Source: Clostridia bacterium
Lineage (GTDB): Bacteria; Bacillota_A; Clostridia; Lachnospirales; Cellulosilyticaceae
Length of the DNA: 15,090 nt
Reading direction: 5' to 3'
Assembly (NCBI GenBank): GCA_029239935.1
Contig: JARBTY010000050.1
Location: forward strand, 1-15,090
This document shows positions 1 to 7,638 of this stretch, piece by piece. The position numbers were made by a program, and so were the translations under genes. The notes below the pieces were generated by a model. That model was not told the DNA's origin. It worked only from the letters and a program-made list of their open reading frames with translations, and ran no database searches. How positions within the stretch are numbered: the first letter of the stretch is position 1; each line of letters opens with the position of its first letter.

Positions 1-114
1 TATATTCAAAGAAGCGCAATGGATAAAATGAAGCAGATTGATGAAAGGGTTCTTGCAGACGCCATCAAATCGATGCTGATCGAGGGGAAAGAAGACCCGA
101 AAAACTTAAATTAG
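1..114 (+). CDS. 3' end of an unidentified protein (partial)
   Basis: Frame 1 is open from the first base of the window to a TAG at 112-114, giving 37 residues of a C-terminus. The peptide is charged and helical in character and ends in EDPKNLN. The start lies outside the window and no family can be recognised. Its stop codon overlaps the AGGAG ribosome site (113-117) of rlmD, so it is probably cotranscribed with rlmD. Confidence 0.55.
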   Translation, partial: YIQRSAMDKMKQIDERVLADAIKSMLIEGKEDPKNLN

Positions 115-123
115 GAGCAAAAC

Positions 124-1491
124 ATGGAAAGACCTATTAAAAAAGATGATTGTGTAACAATAGAAATCATAGATATGGGAACAGAAGGAGAAGGCATCGG
201 TAAAATCGATGACTTTACAGTTTTTGTGCCTCAGACTGTAACAGGTGACAAAGTAGAAGTCCTTATCCAGAAGGTCAAAAAAAGCTTTGGACATGGCAAG
301 GCACTGCGGGTGATAGTACCTTCTCCTTTTCGAGCAGAGCCAAGATGCGGTGTTTTTGACCAATGCGGCGGCTGCCAGCTGCAGCATATGAGCTACGAGG
401 CGCAGCTCAAGTGGAAAACCAAAAAAGTCAGAGAAACCCTTCGGCGTATTGGAGGACTTAAGGATATAGAAGTTGCAGATACCCTAGGCATGCAGGAGCC
501 CTTTAATTACCGCAATAAAGCCCAATACCCCATAAGAGAAGAAAATGGGGCGCTTAAGATAGGCTTTTTTGCCCAAAAGAGCCACCGGATTATCCCAGCG
601 GAAAGGTGTGATATTCAGGACACAAGGAATGAAGAGGTTATAAAACGGGTAAAAGACTTTCTGATACAGCAGCACATCTCTATTTATAATGAACAGACCC
701 ACAAAGGCTTGGTCAGACATCTGCTCATTAAAACAGCCTATCACACAGGAGAGATGATGGTCTGTCTTGTGATCAATGGCAAAACCCTGCCCCATCAAGA
801 TCAGCTGATAGCAACCCTTAAAGAGGTACAAGGGCTTACAAGCCTAGTATTAAACCACAATACAGAGAAGACTAGCAGCACTTTAGGGACGCAGATGACA
901 GTCATCCATGGACAAGACTTTATCATTGACCAGATAGGAGACCTGAGGTTCAAAATCTCCCCGCTTTCCTTTTTTCAAGTCAATCCACTGCAGACCAACG
1001 TGCTTTATGACAAAGCTCTTGAATTTGCAAGCCTCACCGGAGAAGAAACCGTATGGGACGCCTACTGCGGCATCGGCACGATATCTCTTTTCTTAGCCCA
1101 AAAGGCCAAAAAGGTCTACGGCGTAGAGATTGTTCCAGAAGCGATCACCAGTGCCAACGCCAATGCGAAGCTTAACAACATCACCAACACCGAGTTTTTC
1201 ACAGGCAAAGCCGAAGACATCATCCCCTCTCTCTACAAGGAAGGCATCATAGCAGATACCATTGTCGTAGATCCGCCAAGAAAGGGCTGCGATGCAAAGC
1301 TGCTAGACACACTCATAGAGATGAACCCTCAAAAAATAGTGTATGTATCCTGTGACCCAGCCACCTTAGCACGAGACCTCGCCTACCTCACCCAAAACGG
1401 CTACACCGTTCATCAAGTGCAGCCAGTAGATATGTTTCCGCATACAACGCATGTGGAGTGCGTAATAGGAATGCAAAGGAAAGATACGTAG
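124..1491 (+). CDS. rlmD: 23S rRNA (uracil-C5)-methyltransferase RlmD
   Basis: Predicted SAM-dependent methyltransferase that makes 5-methyluridine in 23S rRNA (RlmD/RumA family). The 455-residue length is normal for the family. An N-terminal TRAM-like domain covers about residues 5-65. A 4Fe-4S site is formed by Cys75, Cys81, Cys84 and Cys162. FFQVN is at 283-287 and the SAM-binding motif DAYCGIGT at 312-319. DPPRKGC lies at 383-389, the catalytic Cys410 sits in SCDPATLARD, and the C-terminal signature DMFPHTTHVE is present. The start is supported by AGGAG six bases upstream, overlapping the stop of the previous gene. Clostridia often carry several paralogues, so the target could be another uridine (RlmCD-like), but all catalytic motifs are intact. 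The C-terminus after VECV (IGMQRKDT) is short and differs from the usual VVLM-type ending. Confidence 0.93.
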   Translation: MERPIKKDDCVTIEIIDMGTEGEGIGKIDDFTVFVPQTVTGDKVEVLIQKVKKSFGHGKALRVIVPSPFRAEPRCGVFDQCGGCQLQHMSYEAQLKWKTKKVRETLRRIGGLKDIEVADTLGMQEPFNYRNKAQYPIREENGALKIGFFAQKSHRIIPAERCDIQDTRNEEVIKRVKDFLIQQHISIYNEQTHKGLVRHLLIKTAYHTGEMMVCLVINGKTLPHQDQLIATLKEVQGLTSLVLNHNTEKTSSTLGTQMTVIHGQDFIIDQIGDLRFKISPLSFFQVNPLQTNVLYDKALEFASLTGEETVWDAYCGIGTISLFLAQKAKKVYGVEIVPEAITSANANAKLNNITNTEFFTGKAEDIIPSLYKEGIIADTIVVDPPRKGCDAKLLDTLIEMNPQKIVYVSCDPATLARDLAYLTQNGYTVHQVQPVDMFPHTTHVECVIGMQRKDT

Positions 1492-1788
1492 AAATCCTTA
1501 GTTTTCAGCACTTTGCGAGATATATGACTTTCACCACGGATGGCGATGATTTTAGGAATAAGGTGCTGAAAGATAAAATTGATGTTTCAGTTGTGCTGGA
1601 CATGGAGTGCGTAAACATGTTTAATGCATGTGTAGATAAGAGTGTTTAGGCATGTCTATATTACGCAGTGTGAAGTGAATTTAAGACTGGGTAATGATGA
1701 GAAAATACCGGCTTTTTATCCGGTTGCTTTACGTATCCAAAAGTCGACTAATTAAAAATCTATCTCATTACACTAGGAGGAACTTATT
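1492..1788 (+). other. Spacer after rlmD with a possible decayed ORF
   Basis: An ORF at 1458-1649 (63 codons) overlaps the end of rlmD in another frame and has no ribosome site. Its second half, with KIDVSVVLDME near the end, loosely resembles the acidic C-terminal extension carried by some clostridial RlmD proteins. It may therefore be a detached remnant of one, but this is weak. A short hairpin (ACCGG at 1707-1711, CCGGT at 1720-1724) lacks a convincing T-tract. No other gene is visible. Confidence 0.3.
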
Positions 1789-2733
1789 ATGAAAAAAGTA
1801 CTTAAATATGCAGTAAGAACATTGATTGCGATTATCGCAATCCTGATCTTATCCATTGCAGGACTTACAATCAACCATCACGTTCGTTTGGCAATAGAGA
1901 AAAATGAACTCCATCCCATCGGTACACTTGTTGAAGTGAACGGACATGAAATGCACGTGTACAGTGAGGGCGCAAAAAGTGAAAAACCGACGCTTGTTTT
2001 CATGTCAGGCTCTGGAGTCCCTAATCCGGCATATGATTACAAAACGCTCTACACGCTTTTATCCGACGAATACCGAATTTCTGTAGTAGAAAAAGCAGGA
2101 TATGGATACTCTGAAAACACTACTATCTCCCGTGATATCGAAACCATGTTAGCTGAAACACGCGAGGCGTTAAAGCAGGCAGGTGAAACTGGGCCGTACA
2201 TCTTGTTTCCACATTCAGTATCAGGTACTGAAGCACTCTATTGGGCGCAACGCTATCCAGAAGAAGTAAAAGCAATCGTAGGGCTTGACATGTCTGTACC
2301 CGACGTGTATGAGGACATGAAAATAGGAAGTCTCACTGTCATCGCTGGCCGTTTTAGCGGGTGGATTGGATTGCACCGGATTCCGGTTTTCGGGGATCGC
2401 TTCCTCAACAAAATCGGGCTTTCGGAAGACGAACTAAAGCAAAGTAAAATGCTCCTGTATCGCAATCAGTTTGACAAGTCGTTCATTCTAGAAGTTGGCC
2501 AAATTGTTAACAACGCGAAAAAAGTTAAGGAATCTGGGTATCCAAGTGTCCCTATGTTAATGTTTACTTCCGATGGCGCAGAAACAACCCCAAAGTGGCT
2601 GGAATTAGAACGAGCTTTTGCAAAGGCAACGGGAAATGAACTAATTGAGCTTAAGTGCGGACACTATGTCCACAAATACGAACCCAAGCTGATCGCGGAA
2701 AAAAGCAAGGCATTTTTTAGTTCATTAAATTGA
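1789..2733 (+). CDS. Membrane-anchored alpha/beta hydrolase
   Basis: A 314-residue alpha/beta-hydrolase-fold protein, probably an esterase or peptidase-like hydrolase held outside the membrane. Residues 5-28 form one hydrophobic N-terminal segment (signal anchor) preceded by lysines. The oxyanion region is FMSGSG (71-76). The nucleophile elbow is PHSVSG with Ser143, the likely acid is Asp262 in TSDG, and the likely base is His292 in CGHYVH. The usual first Gly of the elbow is replaced by Pro. The start is supported by AGGAGG at 1776-1781. The gene stands alone between rlmD and mobile-element debris, with no regulator beside it. Family assignment is firm; the substrate cannot be predicted. Confidence 0.88.
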   Translation: MKKVLKYAVRTLIAIIAILILSIAGLTINHHVRLAIEKNELHPIGTLVEVNGHEMHVYSEGAKSEKPTLVFMSGSGVPNPAYDYKTLYTLLSDEYRISVVEKAGYGYSENTTISRDIETMLAETREALKQAGETGPYILFPHSVSGTEALYWAQRYPEEVKAIVGLDMSVPDVYEDMKIGSLTVIAGRFSGWIGLHRIPVFGDRFLNKIGLSEDELKQSKMLLYRNQFDKSFILEVGQIVNNAKKVKESGYPSVPMLMFTSDGAETTPKWLELERAFAKATGNELIELKCGHYVHKYEPKLIAEKSKAFFSSLN

Positions 2734-2870
2734 ACAACCAAAGCAGTACTTTTTTCGTTTAAGGCTATAATTTTGGTGTAAAGGAACTATTGATTGCAGG
2801 AAATTTACTCAACTATACTGCTCGTAACGATCGCTCCTCGATTAATGATTTTTTTCTCAGTCAGGAAAAT

Positions 2871-2914
2871 AAGGGGATCTACATATTAGTTATGCATAAT
2901 ATGTAGATCCCTTT
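2871..2914 (-). terminator. Rho-independent-like hairpin, probably bidirectional
   Basis: GGGATCTACATATTA (2874-2888) pairs perfectly with 2897-2911 around an 8-base loop. Three further pairs, including one G-T, extend the stem to 18 bp. On the minus strand it starts three bases after the stop of the remnant at 2918-3157 and is followed by TTATTTTCC. On the plus strand it is followed by TTATTTTAATAA, about 140 bases past the hydrolase stop. It could end transcription both ways. Low GC in the stem makes it an atypical terminator. Confidence 0.55.
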
Positions 2915-2917
2915 ATT

Positions 2918-3157
2918 TTAATAAATTTTTCTCAGCCAAGGTCTTGATATTTTCCAGTCTAACACTTTATTTTCTTCTGACAAATGTAAACCTTTCAACC
3001 CTTTCGCTAAGTAGGAGATCGGAAGGTCATTAATTATCTTTCGAGACATTTCCCACGCACCTCTCCTTAAATTAGCCATGACGAAACACGCCAATCTGTA
3101 AGGACTTTCGGGTCGCTTACAACTTCTTTTAATAGAATCAACGGTTTGTGGCCAATT
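2918..3157 (-). pseudogene. C-terminal coding remnant, possibly group II intron maturase/RT
   Basis: The minus strand is open for 79 residues from 3157 down to a TAA at 2918-2920, with a stop codon immediately upstream and no start or ribosome site. The peptide looks like genuine protein: it has the core ANLRRGAWEMSRKIIND, then LAKGLKGL, and ends RPWLRKIY. The spacing A-N-x-R-x-G-x-W-x-x-S followed by an N and GL resembles the C-terminal maturase region of group II intron reverse transcriptases (ANSRKGYWR type). This is recall of a motif only; a transposase tail is the alternative. No intron domain V is recognisable downstream. The 5' part is missing. Confidence 0.4.
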
Positions 3158-3262
3158 TTACATATGATGTAAATTCCGTGTTTTCGCCTCTAGAGAATTG
3201 CTTTATGTCAAGGAGCAGTTTATAATCATTTCTTAAATACAAACATGTTGTAAGAGGCAAAA

Positions 3263-3889
3263 ATGAGTAAAGACTACTTAAAGAAATTGCTGAAATACAT
3301 GAAAGAAGTTTATCATATAGAGGATGCTATAAAACATTTAAAAGATCGAAGAACAAATCCCAAATATAGCACTGCTGAGGCCATCCTCCCAGTGCTTTTT
3401 GGTTTTCTAATAAGAATACAAAGTTTTAATGAGCTTAAGTTTAGATTGAAAAGCAAGGATATTAAAAATATCGTTTCAAAAAAGATGAAACTGCCACAGA
3501 TCGATACTATAAGAGATACCCTTAAAGTTGTTGATAATTGAGGGTTATCTAAAATGAATAATAATATCATTAAAAAGGCAAAACAAAATAAAGTACTCAG
3601 AAGCGGTACTATTGATGGTTATACTGTTGCAGCCATAGACGAAACAAAGCTATTTGGAAGCAATAAGAAAAGCTGTATTGAGTGCTGCAGGACCAAAACA
3701 AGAAATAACCACATTCATCATTTTCATAACACTGCATTTATGTCCTTGATAGGCAAAGAACCAAGGCTGATCATAGATTTCGAGATGTACAAAGGAACTG
3801 AAAATAGTAGTAAAAAAGATGAAGGTGAACTTACTGTAGCTAAAAAGCTACTCAGCAAAGTAGAAAAAGAGCATAAACATACTACCTAG
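3263..3889 (+). pseudogene. Truncated IS transposase with an in-frame stop
   Basis: Two segments in the same frame (3263-3541 and 3542-3889) are separated only by a TGA at 3539-3541. Read through, they give about 208 residues of a clostridial DDE transposase. The N-terminal part has AILPVLFGFLIRIQSFNEL and DTIRDTLKVVDN. The catalytic-domain start has GTIDGYTVAAIDETK with the presumed first catalytic Asp. SCIEC and LIIDFEMYKG follow, then DEGELTVAKKLLSKV. The family is usually about twice this length, and the sequence breaks off after KEHKH, where the second half of the DDE domain should begin. It is therefore both stopped and 3'-truncated and should be inactive. The second ORF could start at the ATG at 3554, but it lacks a ribosome site. 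Confidence 0.75.
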
Positions 3890-4250
3890 TACTTTAGCTT
3901 AATTGAATATTGTTAGAAAAATTGGGGAAAGGGGAAACTCTATCTATTCTTAAAGAACTGGGTTGAATTTATAGCTACCTGGCCAATAATTGATTGAAAA
4001 TTTTTAAACTAAAGCATAAAATAGAAGCGAAAATGCTCGTAAAATACAGTTATAACTTTATGTGAAAAGACTTTCATTCAACATGATGAGAGTCCCTTTC
4101 TTGTGCCCAAAATTAGAAATTTAATATTAAGGATAACAGCAATCATGAAAAAAAGCCCATATTACTATGGACGTCCTTCCTTTCAAAATTACATTTTGTA
4201 AAAATACTGAATTATAGATTTATGACATTGTCCCGGAGCTGCTTGATTCT
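3890..4250. other. Non-coding spacer downstream of the IS fragment
   Basis: No intact gene is visible in these 361 bases. A stretch of about 50 open codons in the transposase frame (roughly 4052-4201) could be leftover IS sequence but carries no motif I recognise. A weak hairpin TTACA/TGTAA near 4189-4201 is the only structure seen between the two convergent units. Confidence 0.4.
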
Positions 4251-4856
4251 TTATTTGGAATCACCGCTTTGGGGACTCTCCTTTAAGACATTCAAATCAA
4301 TATAAAAGGGTAAGGCTTTCTTAATATATTGTTCTGCTGGGAGTGAACTGTGACTTTGCCAATCTACGGATGCTCCGTAAATTCCCCAACTTAATATAGC
4401 CGCACCTATTTTTAAAGATTCCGAATCCAGTCTAAACTGTTGGTTTAAAAGTAGAGAATAAAATAAATCCTCCAATTCTGCTTTTATTTTTTGTTCAATT
4501 TTCGAACTGTAAGATTCATAACTTTTTCTACATTGTGTGCTCAATTGTGTATTTAAATTTGTATGAAACTCAGTTAATGTAAGAAATATTTTTATAATAG
4601 TCTCTTCATTTAATCGATCGTAATCATTCAAGTTTTCAACAATGCTTCCTGCAATAGTTTCGGTTATTACAGCATCCATTAAATCATACTTATCATAAAA
4701 ATGAGCATAAAATGTGGCACGATTAACCATTGCTGCATCGGTGATATCCTTTATCGTAATATCTTTGAAATCTTTATTATGATTTAAGTTAATAAAGGCA
4801 TCCATCAACAGCTTTTTTGTTCGTATAATCCGTGGATCAATTTTTGAATTTTTCAT
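4251..4856 (-). CDS. TetR/AcrR-family transcriptional repressor
   Basis: A 201-residue one-component regulator of normal TetR length. The N-terminal DNA-binding domain has its helix-turn-helix at about residues 34-58 (ITIKDITDAAMVNRATFYAHF, in part). The C-terminal half is a helical ligand and dimer domain with no recognisable ligand signature. The start is backed by a GAGGAGG ribosome site just upstream on the minus strand (about 4865-4872 in plus coordinates). The gene diverges from the ferredoxin-nitroreductase gene at 5101. The 244-base gap holds two matching palindromes (4881-4918 and 4974-4996), so it very likely represses itself and the reductase. By analogy the inducer would be a nitro compound, quinone or other electrophile; this is inference. 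Confidence 0.88.
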   Translation of the reverse strand: MKNSKIDPRIIRTKKLLMDAFINLNHNKDFKDITIKDITDAAMVNRATFYAHFYDKYDLMDAVITETIAGSIVENLNDYDRLNEETIIKIFLTLTEFHTNLNTQLSTQCRKSYESYSSKIEQKIKAELEDLFYSLLLNQQFRLDSESLKIGAAILSWGIYGASVDWQSHSSLPAEQYIKKALPFYIDLNVLKESPQSGDSK

Positions 4857-4880
4857 ATATATATTTCCTCCTCTTCTCTA

Positions 4881-4918
4881 TGCATAGACAACATTTTCAT
4901 TCATTTGTTGTCTATGCA
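4881..4918. promoter_or_regulatory. Operator palindrome O1, TetR gene side
   Basis: TGCATAGACAACA (4881-4893) is repeated as a perfect 13-base inverted copy TGTTGTCTATGCA (4906-4918), with a 12-base spacer. It starts 25 bases upstream of the TetR start codon, overlapping the expected promoter and leader of that gene. The sequence match with O2 suggests one repressor recognises both. Confidence 0.75.
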
Positions 4919-4973
4919 ACAAAACGCTAAAATTGATGATTGAGAGTAAATGAGTTCTACTTTAAAATAAATT

Positions 4974-4996
4974 ATACAACACATGTTGTTTATGCA
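4974..4996. promoter_or_regulatory. Operator palindrome O2, nitroreductase side, with overlapping promoter
   Basis: ATACAACA (4974-4981) faces TGTTGTTTATGCA (4984-4996) across only two bases. The right arm matches the right arm of O1 at 12 of 13 positions. A possible promoter has a -35 TTGTTT (4986-4991) inside the palindrome and a -10 TAAAAT (5011-5016). The 19-base spacing is long, so the exact promoter is uncertain. A repressor bound here would block transcription of the gene at 5101. Confidence 0.6.
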
Positions 4997-5100
4997 AAAG
5001 GTGTTAGAAATAAAATATTTTATTAAGTAAAGAAAAATAAAAAATTTGGAGAAAGCGAAGGTCGGCAAACTCAACTATTCAATTGAAAGCGAGGTAGAAT

Positions 5101-5907
5101 ATGGAACGAAAAATAACTGTTGATAAAAACAAATGTATTCATTGCGGTTTGTGTATAAAGGATTGTCCTACTTCTAGCATAGAATTTGGCGGTGATAAAA
5201 TTCCTGAATTTAGCGAAGGCAGAAAAGAAAGATGTGTTGCCTGTCAGCATTGCATGGCTGTATGCCCTGAGGGTGCACTGTCATTTGGTGGCAAGAATCC
5301 TGACGATTCAGCAGAAGTCAGCTACGGAAACAGTGATGAATTGTTGAACCTGATCAAGTCAAGAAGAAGTATAAGATACTATAAAAATGAAAGTGTGCCG
5401 ACTGATAAACTTGATAAAATCAAAGAGATGCTGGCGTTTCCACCGACAGGAGCTAATGCAGACAGTCTGCATTTCTCCATTGTCGGGACAAAAGAAAAAA
5501 TGGACGAGATCAAAAAAATCACTTATGAAAAAATATTGGAATCAAGTAGTGATTCGCCAATGATTCGGTTTCTAAAATACAGTTTTCAAAACGGTCAGGA
5601 TATCAGTTATAGGGATGCGCCATCAATGGTTGTGGTTTCCGTTGATAAATCAAAGGCAGTGCCGGGGTGTGAAACAACAGACCCAATCATTGCGCTGTCT
5701 TATCTGGAACTATACGCTCAAAGCCTTGGAATGGGGACCTTATGGAGTCATGGAGCAGTCACTATAGTCAAGCAAAACCCCGAAGTCTATTCTTTGCTTG
5801 AAATCCCCGAAAATTATTCCTTGAGCTATATTATTCTTCTTGGTATTCCTGCTGTTAAGTATAAAAGAACAGTTCAAAAAGAGGCGTCCAGCATAATAAT
5901 AATTTGA
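5101..5907 (+). CDS. Ferredoxin-domain nitroreductase family protein
   Basis: A 268-residue fusion of a two-cluster bacterial ferredoxin domain to an FMN-dependent nitroreductase domain. The first 4Fe-4S motif uses Cys12, 15, 18 and 22 (CIHCGLCIKDCP) and the second Cys45, 48, 51 and 55 (CVACQHCMAVCP). The nitroreductase part begins at SRRSIRYY (88-94), an FMN-phosphate contact in this family, and continues with PPTGANADSLHFSIV (114-128). It is a soluble cytoplasmic enzyme that probably passes electrons from a low-potential donor through the clusters to FMN, reducing nitro compounds, quinones or similar acceptors. The true substrate is unknown. A GAGGT five bases before the ATG supports the start. 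The divergent TetR gene and the two palindromes between them indicate inducible expression. Confidence 0.9.
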   Translation: MERKITVDKNKCIHCGLCIKDCPTSSIEFGGDKIPEFSEGRKERCVACQHCMAVCPEGALSFGGKNPDDSAEVSYGNSDELLNLIKSRRSIRYYKNESVPTDKLDKIKEMLAFPPTGANADSLHFSIVGTKEKMDEIKKITYEKILESSSDSPMIRFLKYSFQNGQDISYRDAPSMVVVSVDKSKAVPGCETTDPIIALSYLELYAQSLGMGTLWSHGAVTIVKQNPEVYSLLEIPENYSLSYIILLGIPAVKYKRTVQKEASSIIII

Positions 5908-5940
5908 TGATTATACAATAAAGAACGAAAAAGTAAGTAG

Positions 5941-5980
5941 AGCTCCGAGCTGTTTAATATCAACAGCCCAGAGCTTTATT
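5941..5980 (+). terminator. Rho-independent terminator of the nitroreductase gene
   Basis: AGCTCCGAGCTGTT (5941-5954) pairs with 5962-5975 across a 7-base loop with two mismatches and is followed by TTATTT. It lies 33 bases after the stop codon. An alternative pairing of GCCCAG with the downstream CTGGGC also exists. Confidence 0.6.
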
Positions 5981-6700
5981 TGCTAACTGGGCTTCATGCC
6001 TTGATTTCGGTTCCTAAGGCGTATAGTGCAAAATCCAAACCGATGAAATAGCAAGAGAGATTGATTATACAATAATCCTTCATCAAAATTGAATAATTAT
6101 AAATCATCAACTGTTGATTTTCAATTAAGGCATTGAAAGATCAAGACTGACTATCAACAAATAAAGGTAAAACTCTTCCGCCAAGGAGCCAGTAGGTTCA
6201 CACGACATCATTTTTGTCTACTCAAGGCATGTTGAGACTGTTGTCTTGATGTCGAAGAAATTGTCTCCACAATAAAAACCCTTTTCACATAAAACAACCC
6301 TTTTCCCGCCCCACCCAAGCAACGCCAAGAGCAGGAGCCAGGTGCAAGGATTAAGGTAAGAGAAAAACACTCGGGAGTTGCCCCTAACAGAACCATTGGG
6401 GAGCAAAGGATAGGGCAGAGATAAGAGTTAAGGAACAAGGGGAAAGATAGGATAAAAAGCAGGTAAAATAATAGAATAGAAATACCAAATCGACCATGAC
6501 TTTGTTTTATGGGGCAACGAGGCAATGGGCGGGAGAACGGTCGGAGAGGGAAAGACTATTTTTTATCAACACAGAAAGAAAAGTGTGTTTCTGTTTCCAT
6601 AGACGGGGAATGCACTGATTTTTGTCCCTAAGGCTAAACTTTTGAAATAATGTAACTATTGTATATTGTAGTTTATTTTTTTAATTTTCTTTTAAATTAT
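5981..6700. other. Long non-coding region of unusual composition
   Basis: I find no gene supported by a start, ribosome site and family motif. The open stretches on the minus strand at 6208-6525 have low-complexity translations and look accidental. Visible structure includes CGACATCA (6203-6210) facing TGATGTCG (6247-6254), with an inner pair CTCAA/TTGAG (6221-6225, 6232-6236). There is also a hairpin ACAGAAA/TTTCTGT (6571-6594) and a repeated ACCCTTTTC near 6300. About 6300-6550 is richer in G+C than its surroundings and purine-biased on the plus strand in its second half. It could be an RNA gene or imported DNA; nothing identifies it. Confidence 0.4.
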
Positions 6701-6703
6701 CTC

Positions 6704-6754
6704 TTGACATATCACTGCTTCAACTATAAACTGAACATGTACGATACATGTACG
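6704..6754 (+). promoter_or_regulatory. Promoter and operator-like repeats of the second TetR gene
   Basis: A perfect -35 TTGACA (6704-6709) is followed by overlapping -10 candidates: TATAAA (6725-6730, 15-base spacer) and TAAACT (6727-6732, 17-base spacer). Just downstream, ACATGTACG occurs twice (6735-6743 and 6746-6754) with an 11-base period. The same DNA forms an inverted repeat CATGTA-CGA-TACATG (6736-6750). Its position over the start of transcription fits autorepression by the TetR protein. Confidence 0.65.
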
Positions 6755-6780
6755 AATTCTTTGCATAAAGGAGCGATACG

Positions 6781-7338
6781 ATGTCGGGAAGTGGAGCGAG
6801 GGATAAAATAATGTCAGCAGTAAGGGAGCTTTTATCTGAGGGCTGCTCTGTTGAGGATATCACCGTGCGGAAAATCGCAAATCAAGCGGGCGTGGGTATC
6901 GGAACAGTCAGCTATCATTTTCATTCCAGGGATAAGCTTGTCTATGAAGTAATAGCAGCTCAGATGGCTGATATGGCCGGAGTTTTATGCCCAAACGCAG
7001 TCGGGGGGACTCCGCTTGAGCGGCTTCGGAGGTTTTTCCGTCAAACGATCGAGCTAGCACTCAAGTACAGTGAAATTTTTAAAGCCCAGCTCTCCTATGA
7101 GATTGTAAACAGCGATATGAGCATCTGCTATTTCATTACGCCGCTTCTGAAGGAGCATTTCGGCAGTTCAAAAAGTGATCTGGAAATTAAGGTTACAGCA
7201 CTCCAGATGATTGCGGCAATGCAGATGATCCTACTGAAAATGGATGAATTCCAGCGTTATACCGGTGTCAATATTCAGGATGCCAAACAGACGGAAAAAG
7301 TTCTCAGCGCCATACTCAGTACGGCTTTCAAGTCATAG
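6781..7338 (+). CDS. TetR/AcrR-family transcriptional regulator
   Basis: A 185-residue TetR-type repressor. The helix-turn-helix is at about residues 27-48 (ITVRKIANQAGVGIGTVSYHF, in part), followed by the typical SRDKLVYEV. The C-terminal part is helical and unassigned. An AGGAG ribosome site lies eight bases before the ATG. It has its own strong promoter with repeats over the likely transcription start. The TetR genes of such loci usually sit next to an exporter or enzyme gene, but here the following 780 bases contain only short or broken ORFs. The target may have been lost, or may be the acyltransferase gene at 8123. Confidence 0.87.
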   Translation: MSGSGARDKIMSAVRELLSEGCSVEDITVRKIANQAGVGIGTVSYHFHSRDKLVYEVIAAQMADMAGVLCPNAVGGTPLERLRRFFRQTIELALKYSEIFKAQLSYEIVNSDMSICYFITPLLKEHFGSSKSDLEIKVTALQMIAAMQMILLKMDEFQRYTGVNIQDAKQTEKVLSAILSTAFKS

Positions 7339-7638
7339 TAGGAGAATAAAGTCACGCCTATATGGATACTATGCACGGTGAAAAAGATGATAATATTGTA
7401 TTCCGCTTAGGCGAGTTAACCCAAAGCTTTTCTGGCTGGCTATTGGCATGGGGACTTCAAAACTAGCTTGTAAATTTCTAGAGGTAGTATTATGAAAAGA
7501 TATTCAACCTTTATCGGGAGATGCTTTAAGATTATAAGGAGAGGGCATTATCAAGAATTCTATTGATTTTAGAAAGTTCAGAATGATAGTGCATAATCTT
7601 ATACTTTTCCAGTGTACTTAGAGGATTGAGGAAGTAAA
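7339..7638 (+). other. Region of short, probably decayed ORFs
   Basis: Two short reading frames are visible: 34 residues at 7362-7466 (ends GWLLAWGLQN, no close ribosome site) and 24 residues from the ATG at 7492 (MKRYSTFIGRCFKII, preceded by AGAGG). The second vaguely resembles the start of a MarR-type regulator. Neither is long enough to assign, and together they suggest remnants of genes once next to the TetR gene. Confidence 0.3.

Larger units (their letters stand above)
2734..3262. other. Non-coding spacer with a minus-strand gene remnant
   Basis: This 529-base stretch has no intact gene. It contains a long hairpin (2871-2914) and a minus-strand coding remnant (2918-3157), both described separately. 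Bases 3161-3262 lead to the transposase fragment. I see no clear inverted terminal repeat there. Confidence 0.5.

Noticed and set aside
106..387. 93-residue minus-strand ORF inside rlmD
   Set aside because: It lies antisense to the intact rlmD gene, has no ribosome site and shows no family motif.
1707..1724. ACCGG/CCGGT hairpin as a terminator of rlmD
   Set aside because: The stem has only five pairs and no run of T follows it.
6208..6525. 105- and 62-residue overlapping minus-strand ORFs
   Set aside because: Their translations are low-complexity and Leu/Ser-rich in a composition-biased stretch, with no ribosome site or recognisable domain.
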